Source of the DNA: Agelas oroides
Taxonomy: Eukaryota > Porifera > Demospongiae > Agelasida > Agelasidae
Assembly (NCBI GenBank): GCA_949130485.1
Contig: OX422190.1
Span: forward strand, 8,811,547-8,875,546
DNA: 64,000 nt
Reading direction: 5' to 3'
The position numbers were made by a program, and so were the translations under genes. This document shows, in pieces, positions 59,810 to 64,000 of this stretch. Positions within the stretch are counted from its first letter, which is position 1; each line of letters starts with the position of its first letter. Below the pieces are notes generated by a model. It was given only the letters and a program-made list of their open reading frames with translations, was not told where the DNA came from and did not search any database.

Positions 59810-60420
59810 TAGGGCAACCAAACCCAGCCTAGCCTGGTTAGTCTGAATATACAGCATTTTTAGTGGTTAGGGAATACAAGTCAAACTGATAGTAGTGTTT
59901 CTCCTTACATAGGAATCATCGCCAAGAGTCATAGAGGCTCTTGTGTTTTATACACCAACGTAACAGGTGTTCTTCGCTCTCCTTCATAATCATGAAGGTG
60001 ATAATATCACATGCTCTATTCACAAGGGTAAGACCCCAAGATGAGCCCATTATCTTATGTAGAATGGGGAGGCAGGAATGATCCTTAGAGATGGGCAATA
60101 CGATACAACAATTATCCGATACCAATACTTACTGTATCGATACTTGGTTTCTCGCATGATGCTTAGCTCACGTGGACACTGTTGTTAGCTATCATTCTAC
60201 ATCTGTAGAAACAGAGATGAACAATATGGTTCGATAAGATAACTGGCCCCTCTAGACCTTAGGGGGAGGGCTCCAGACTCATATAGTATAGGAGACGTTT
60301 GACTATTAGTGTGACTCACCTGCCAGTGCGCGTCTTCATCTTCGGTTCTCGTTCGCAGACCAGTCTGCACGGTCTGAGATGAGAACGAGACTTGTTCGAG
60401 ACACACACGCTATCGTCCCC
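59810..60420. other. Unassigned sequence with a foldback segment
   Basis: No gene. An imperfect hairpin lies at about 60,341-60,391 (TTCTCGTTCGCAGACC against GGTCTGAGATGAGAAC). A GATGGGCAATACGATAC ... GTATCGATAC stretch at 60,091-60,143 resembles a degenerate inverted-repeat element. Confidence 0.45.
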
Positions 60421-60429
60421 ATATGGTGG

Positions 60430-60640
60430 CTCAGAAGTGCACTCCGACGTCGCGTCCGCAGCGGGACCGTCCGTGTTCCGCATTCATATGTCCGCAATGT
60501 TTCCGCAGTCTTTCCGCACTATTTCCGCAGCATCTCCGCAGTGTTACCGCCTTGAAGCTTAGTCCCCGCACTGTTCCTGCGGTCTTTCCGTACCGTTCCC
60601 GCAGCCTTTCCGCATTGTTTCCGCAGTTCTAGGGTCTTTT
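60430..60640 (+). repeat. TTTCCGCA degenerate repeat, left arm
   Basis: About 14 copies of TTTCCGCA spaced roughly 12-17 bp. The same motif occurs in reverse complement at 63,085-63,270, so the two blocks form inverted arms about 2.45 kb apart. Confidence 0.7.
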
Positions 60641-60700
60641 TGAATTTCTGCTAGTGCTTGCCAGTGTCACCATAGATAACAGAGCGGGGTTTCCTGCTTA

Positions 60701-61932
60701 TAGAGGTTCTGCAGTGACGTCATCACCAATTTAAAATTCATAATTAACCATTCCAAACATTTGCAGGTAATACTTTTTTTTTTCTTTTTTTTTAATAAAG
60801 TTTTTGCGTAAGCAATGGGTACAAAATAGCTTAGCTAATATTAATTGTACCCTAGGTATAAGATAATAAAGTTACTTAGTGCATATAATATTGTTTAAGT
60901 GAATGTTTAAAAGTTGCAAGGGAAGGAGATGAAACAACTGATTCTGGAAGTGAGTTCCAGTGTGATACACAGTGAGGGACAAAAGAGTTTAAAAAACAAT
61001 TAGTATGTGCAAAGGGCTGGTACAAGGTAAAAGGAGTGCTTGTGTAGTGACTTTAGGTACAATAATATTAGGTGGAAAATAAGACAAGTTGTGCACAATT
61101 TTGTACAAGGAACATAGTTTAAGGTACAATCTTCTGTCTGCAAGAGAGGGCAAGTTAGTCATGTTCAGAAGCTCATCATAGCCTTTGTCCCATTTTCTTG
61201 TGATCATTTTACACGTGTGCTTTCAAGTAAATCTTGATCTTTTCTCAAGTGTGGGTCCCAGACTGGTGCTGCATACTCCATGTGGGGCCGTACAATGGAT
61301 ATATATAGTTGGCGAAGAGTATCCTGGTCAGCGTGCTGGTAGAATCGACGGTACAATAGGCCCAAGATTTTCTTTGCCTTTGTGCATGCTCCTTCAATAT
61401 GTTTTGACCAAGACAGGTCAGATGTGAGCAACAGGCCTAAATACTTTAATGTAGGGACACTTTCCAGTATTTGGCCATTGATAGTTATCATAGGGGGGTT
61501 ATTTATCCTGTTACGCTTGCGTGAGATCAGCATAAACTTGCATTTGGAAGGGTTGAGAGACATGTGGTTACAATTTACCCAGTCCTGTACTGTGTTGGCA
61601 TCTGATTGCAGGTATGAATAGTCCGAGTTTGAGAGAATGGTGCGATACAAAATACTGATGGTCCAGCTAACTCAAATCTAAAATATGAAGGCCTAACTCC
61701 TTTCCATTGATTTTATATAAATTCTTAAAGTCAAACATTGGATTTGTACAGCGAGTGGCAAAATTTGCCACTCGCCATACAAGTTAATGCTAAAAGATCA
61801 AACTTTGACAATTTATATAAAATCAACTATCATTAATTTAGAATTTTCACTTGAGATTTAAGCAATTTAGACCTTCCTTATTGCCTAGAAAAATTGGCAA
61901 GACTTTTGATGACATCACATGCAGAACCTCTA
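60701..61932. mobile_element. Foldback MITE copy 3, interrupted by a LINE
   Basis: Third member of the 386-bp family in reverse orientation, with the TAGAGGTTCTGCA and TGCAGAACCTCTA ends intact. It is split at GGTAATAC by the insertion at 60,774-61,650 and also lacks about 35 bp near its right end. Left flank TA; the right flank has mutated to TT. Confidence 0.9.
60774..61650 (-). mobile_element. 5'-truncated LINE nested in the MITE
   Basis: 877-bp insertion on the minus strand with a T-rich plus-strand start at 60,774 (its poly-A tail) and AATAC on both sides (60,769-60,773 and 61,651-61,655) as target duplication. The encoded fragment (61,650-61,204) is post-YADD RT sequence: SLNPSKCKFMLISRKR, LKYLGLLLTSDLSWSKHIEG and IVRPHMEYAAPVWDPHLRKD. 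After a frame shift near 61,205 it continues TNLPSLADRRLYLKLCSLYK, then another shift and HWNSLPESVVSSPSLATFKH to a stop at about 60,877. Related to, but clearly different from, the LINE at 57,650. Confidence 0.92.
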
Positions 61933-63084
61933 TTATCTATGGTGTCACGTGATTATGTATCTGCCGAGCATAGCTCTGAGCATAGCTTAGCCAAAGAGAG
62001 TTTGATGGCGAGAGCTGTGATGATGAGGTGTTGTAATTGTGGTGCTGCAACTTGAGATCGCATGCTAATATACAGTTGTTGACAGATTACTTCTATATAT
62101 GGGGCGTGACGGTCGTATCAACTGAGGATATTCATTGGAGTGTTTACAGAGTTATTAATAGCATTAGAAAAGGTATAGGCTTACAATTAAGTTGTGTGCA
62201 TGGTCTTATGTGCCAACTGCATGCAACAGTCTGTCAGTCATGAGGATGATACCTACCGTATATGGCCCACCAAGGTACATATGGTTATGAGGCTATCATT
62301 TTCTGCGTACAGTGTTGAAAGGCATTAATGATGTTGTCTGGCATTCACATCCACACACTACAGAAGCAGAGCAGTTGTTTTTGTACTATAATAGCCTGGG
62401 TGTGTCGATACATTTCCATTTAGCTGAACCAAAAGTGCCGGCATGATGACATCATTAATTTTATGCAATCCATGCATCTTATGACTGCATGTCTTCCATG
62501 TTATATATGCAGGAGCTGCTGAACATGCTGTGTGGGTACAAGCGGTGAAGAAAGCAACTCCACCCTTGATTCATCCCCATTGAACATGCCTCCATTGAAG
62601 TCCATGTCCTTATAAATTCACACATTGAAACATGCATGTCTTAAAATTGTCTTCGTGCATGATACTGGTAAATAAACTGATCATGAAAAGCTTTTATATG
62701 AAGCATTCGGGGCAACTAATTGATGTATAACAAACTGGACAGTATAGTGTGTATGATGGATGTAAAGTTGATACATGTGATTATGCATGGTATGAAATAA
62801 CGAAGACTTGATAAAAGTTGATAGTCATGCATGCATGCAGTCATGTTGACTGCATATAATTTCAATCACTTGCTTGAAAGAAATAACCAGTGAGTATACA
62901 TAAATACCAAGCAAACACTACAGATTTTAGGTTTATAATATGACACAAGGTATTAACTAACTAGCAACACCATAGCTGAATACATCACTCTTTGGTCGCT
63001 CAGAGTCTCGGCCACAGTCTTCTCACTCAAATGAACCTGCCTAAACAAGAGAAACGCTGTGCTGTGTAGCTATACTGCAGTTCC
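61933..63084. other. Unique sequence, no gene recognised
   Basis: Nothing convincing on either strand. A TTATCTATGGTGTCAC at about 61,934 is the inverted counterpart of GTGTCACCATAGATAA at about 60,664, on the other side of the nested MITE. Confidence 0.5.
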
Positions 63085-63270
63085 TGACTAAAAGAAGACT
63101 GCGGAAGTACTGCGGCAACAGTGCGGAGACACCGCGGGAACAATGCTGAAAGACTGCGGAGATGCTGCGGAAACGGTGCGGAAAGACTACGGAGTAGTAA
63201 CAATGCGGAAATACCGCGGGAACAATGCGGAAAGATTGCGGAGATGCTGCGGAAACGGTGCGGAAAGACC
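63085..63270 (-). repeat. TTTCCGCA degenerate repeat, right arm
   Basis: About 12 copies of TGCGGAAA (reverse complement of the left-arm motif), including two copies of a GGAGATGCTGCGGAAACGGT segment. Confidence 0.7.
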
Positions 63271-63442
63271 ACTGTTCGCGCATGCGCGTAATTATCCCCT
63301 GCTGAGCATGTGTTCAGGCAATAGTGGGAGGGGAACGCGTAATACATATCCACGTGATTTATAGTGTGACGTTTTATTTGACTGGATGTGGCAATGTATG
63401 GATTCTGGGGAGGGAGATTTGAAAAGGCATTTATTGATGTAA
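63271..63442. other. Short unassigned gap
   Basis: Includes a palindromic GCGCATGCGC at about 63,277. Nothing else seen before the LINE frame. Confidence 0.4.
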
Positions 63443-64000
63443 GGATATTTAATCACCTTCCGTTTGTCAGCCTCGGTACCATCTTCCTCTTGCTCCTCTC
63501 CAATATATGTTTATGATTACCCCAAGGCTGACTACAACAGTCTTTGCTCTTTTCTTCTTGATTTCAACTTCACCACATGCCTTTTATCACATGATGTTGA
63601 TTCGGTATGGAACACAATCAAGTCAGCCATCTATGAAGGAATGAACTTGTTCATTCCCAGGGTCAGATTGCGCCGTCATCAATACCCTCGCTGGTACACA
63701 CCCGAACTCAGACATCTATCCAAATGCCTCCATACCCTTCGCAAGAAAGTATCCAAAAAACCAACATCCTACTTACGAAACAAACTTGAGCAGCAAACTT
63801 CAGCCCTTAGTGATAAAATCCAATCTGCCAAATCACTCTATGAGTCTCAACTTGTTGCAAACTGTGCCGGTAACTGCAATTCAAAAATCTATGATTACAT
63901 TCGCTCACTTTCTAATAACTGCTCTATTCCATCCACCGTTTTTCTCAACTCGGCTAGTGCTACCTCTGACCTAGAGAAAGCTAATTTGTTCAACTCCTTC
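63443..64000 (+). mobile_element. LINE fragment: endonuclease end and pre-RT linker, runs off window
   Basis: Open frame of 186 codons from after a TAA at 63,440-63,442 to the window end. It reads YVYDYPKADYNSLCSFLLDF, VWNTIKSAIYEGMNLFIPRV, YPRWYTPELRHLSKCLHTLR and SKIYDYIRSLSNNCSIPSTV, the usual order in non-LTR elements of endonuclease C-terminus and the W-x-x-EL linker before the RT. The RT should lie beyond 64,000. There is no start codon in this frame near the beginning, so it is truncated or internal. Confidence 0.82.

Overview
This window is eukaryotic and repeat-dominated. My best guess for the source is a marine invertebrate, possibly a sponge. That guess rests on general character only: metazoan-style short introns, CR1/L2/Jockey-type LINE fragments, a tRNA-derived SINE, CA/TG microsatellites, many small inverted-repeat (MITE or foldback) elements, and a YW-x-DPE repeat protein of a type I associate with sponges and cnidarians. 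No rRNA, tRNA, CRISPR or bacterial-style operon is visible. I could not find one intact, confidently functional single-copy gene. Almost every long open frame here is a by-product of a tandem repeat whose period is a multiple of three.

Layout. (1) 1-17,880 is a satellite with a 192-bp unit (64 codons, hence many spurious frames). It runs + from 1 to about 14,891, is inverted from about 14,892 to 16,373, then returns to + as a strongly diverged subfamily up to 17,880, where a TA-flanked inverted-repeat element ends it. (2) 18-25 kb is mostly single-copy DNA. It holds small tandem repeats, an element with inverted arms of 15-bp repeats, exon-like Ig-domain fragments, a decayed coiled-coil gene on the minus strand and a 386-bp foldback MITE. 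(3) 25.2-28.3 kb is a roughly 1.15-kb duplicated block with CA microsatellites. (4) 29.7-34.6 kb is a 48-bp minisatellite of about 100 copies, open on both strands; on the minus strand it is preceded by a unique ATG-started N-terminal region. (5) 34.6-39.5 kb is mostly unannotated sequence with a 0.9-kb duplication and TAG...CTA foldback elements. (6) 39.5-53.1 kb is a second tandem array with about 560-bp and 626-bp units, interrupted at 47,561-51,254 by foreign DNA. That insert carries a 1.07-kb element with perfect 129-bp terminal inverted repeats and a minus-strand YW-x-DPE repeat gene fragment. (7) 53.1-64 kb holds microsatellites, a 37-bp minisatellite, a SINE, more MITEs, a 36-bp minisatellite split by a MITE, and three LINE fragments, one of them nested in a foldback MITE and one running off the right edge.

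The observation I would follow first is in the second array. Each unit carries two short, phase-0, splice-bounded exon candidates encoding a proline-rich peptide. All length differences I see inside the first exon candidate are multiples of three, while length differences elsewhere in the unit are not so constrained. The outermost array units also retain a complete 313-326-bp MITE, and every inner unit carries the same internal-deletion scar of it.
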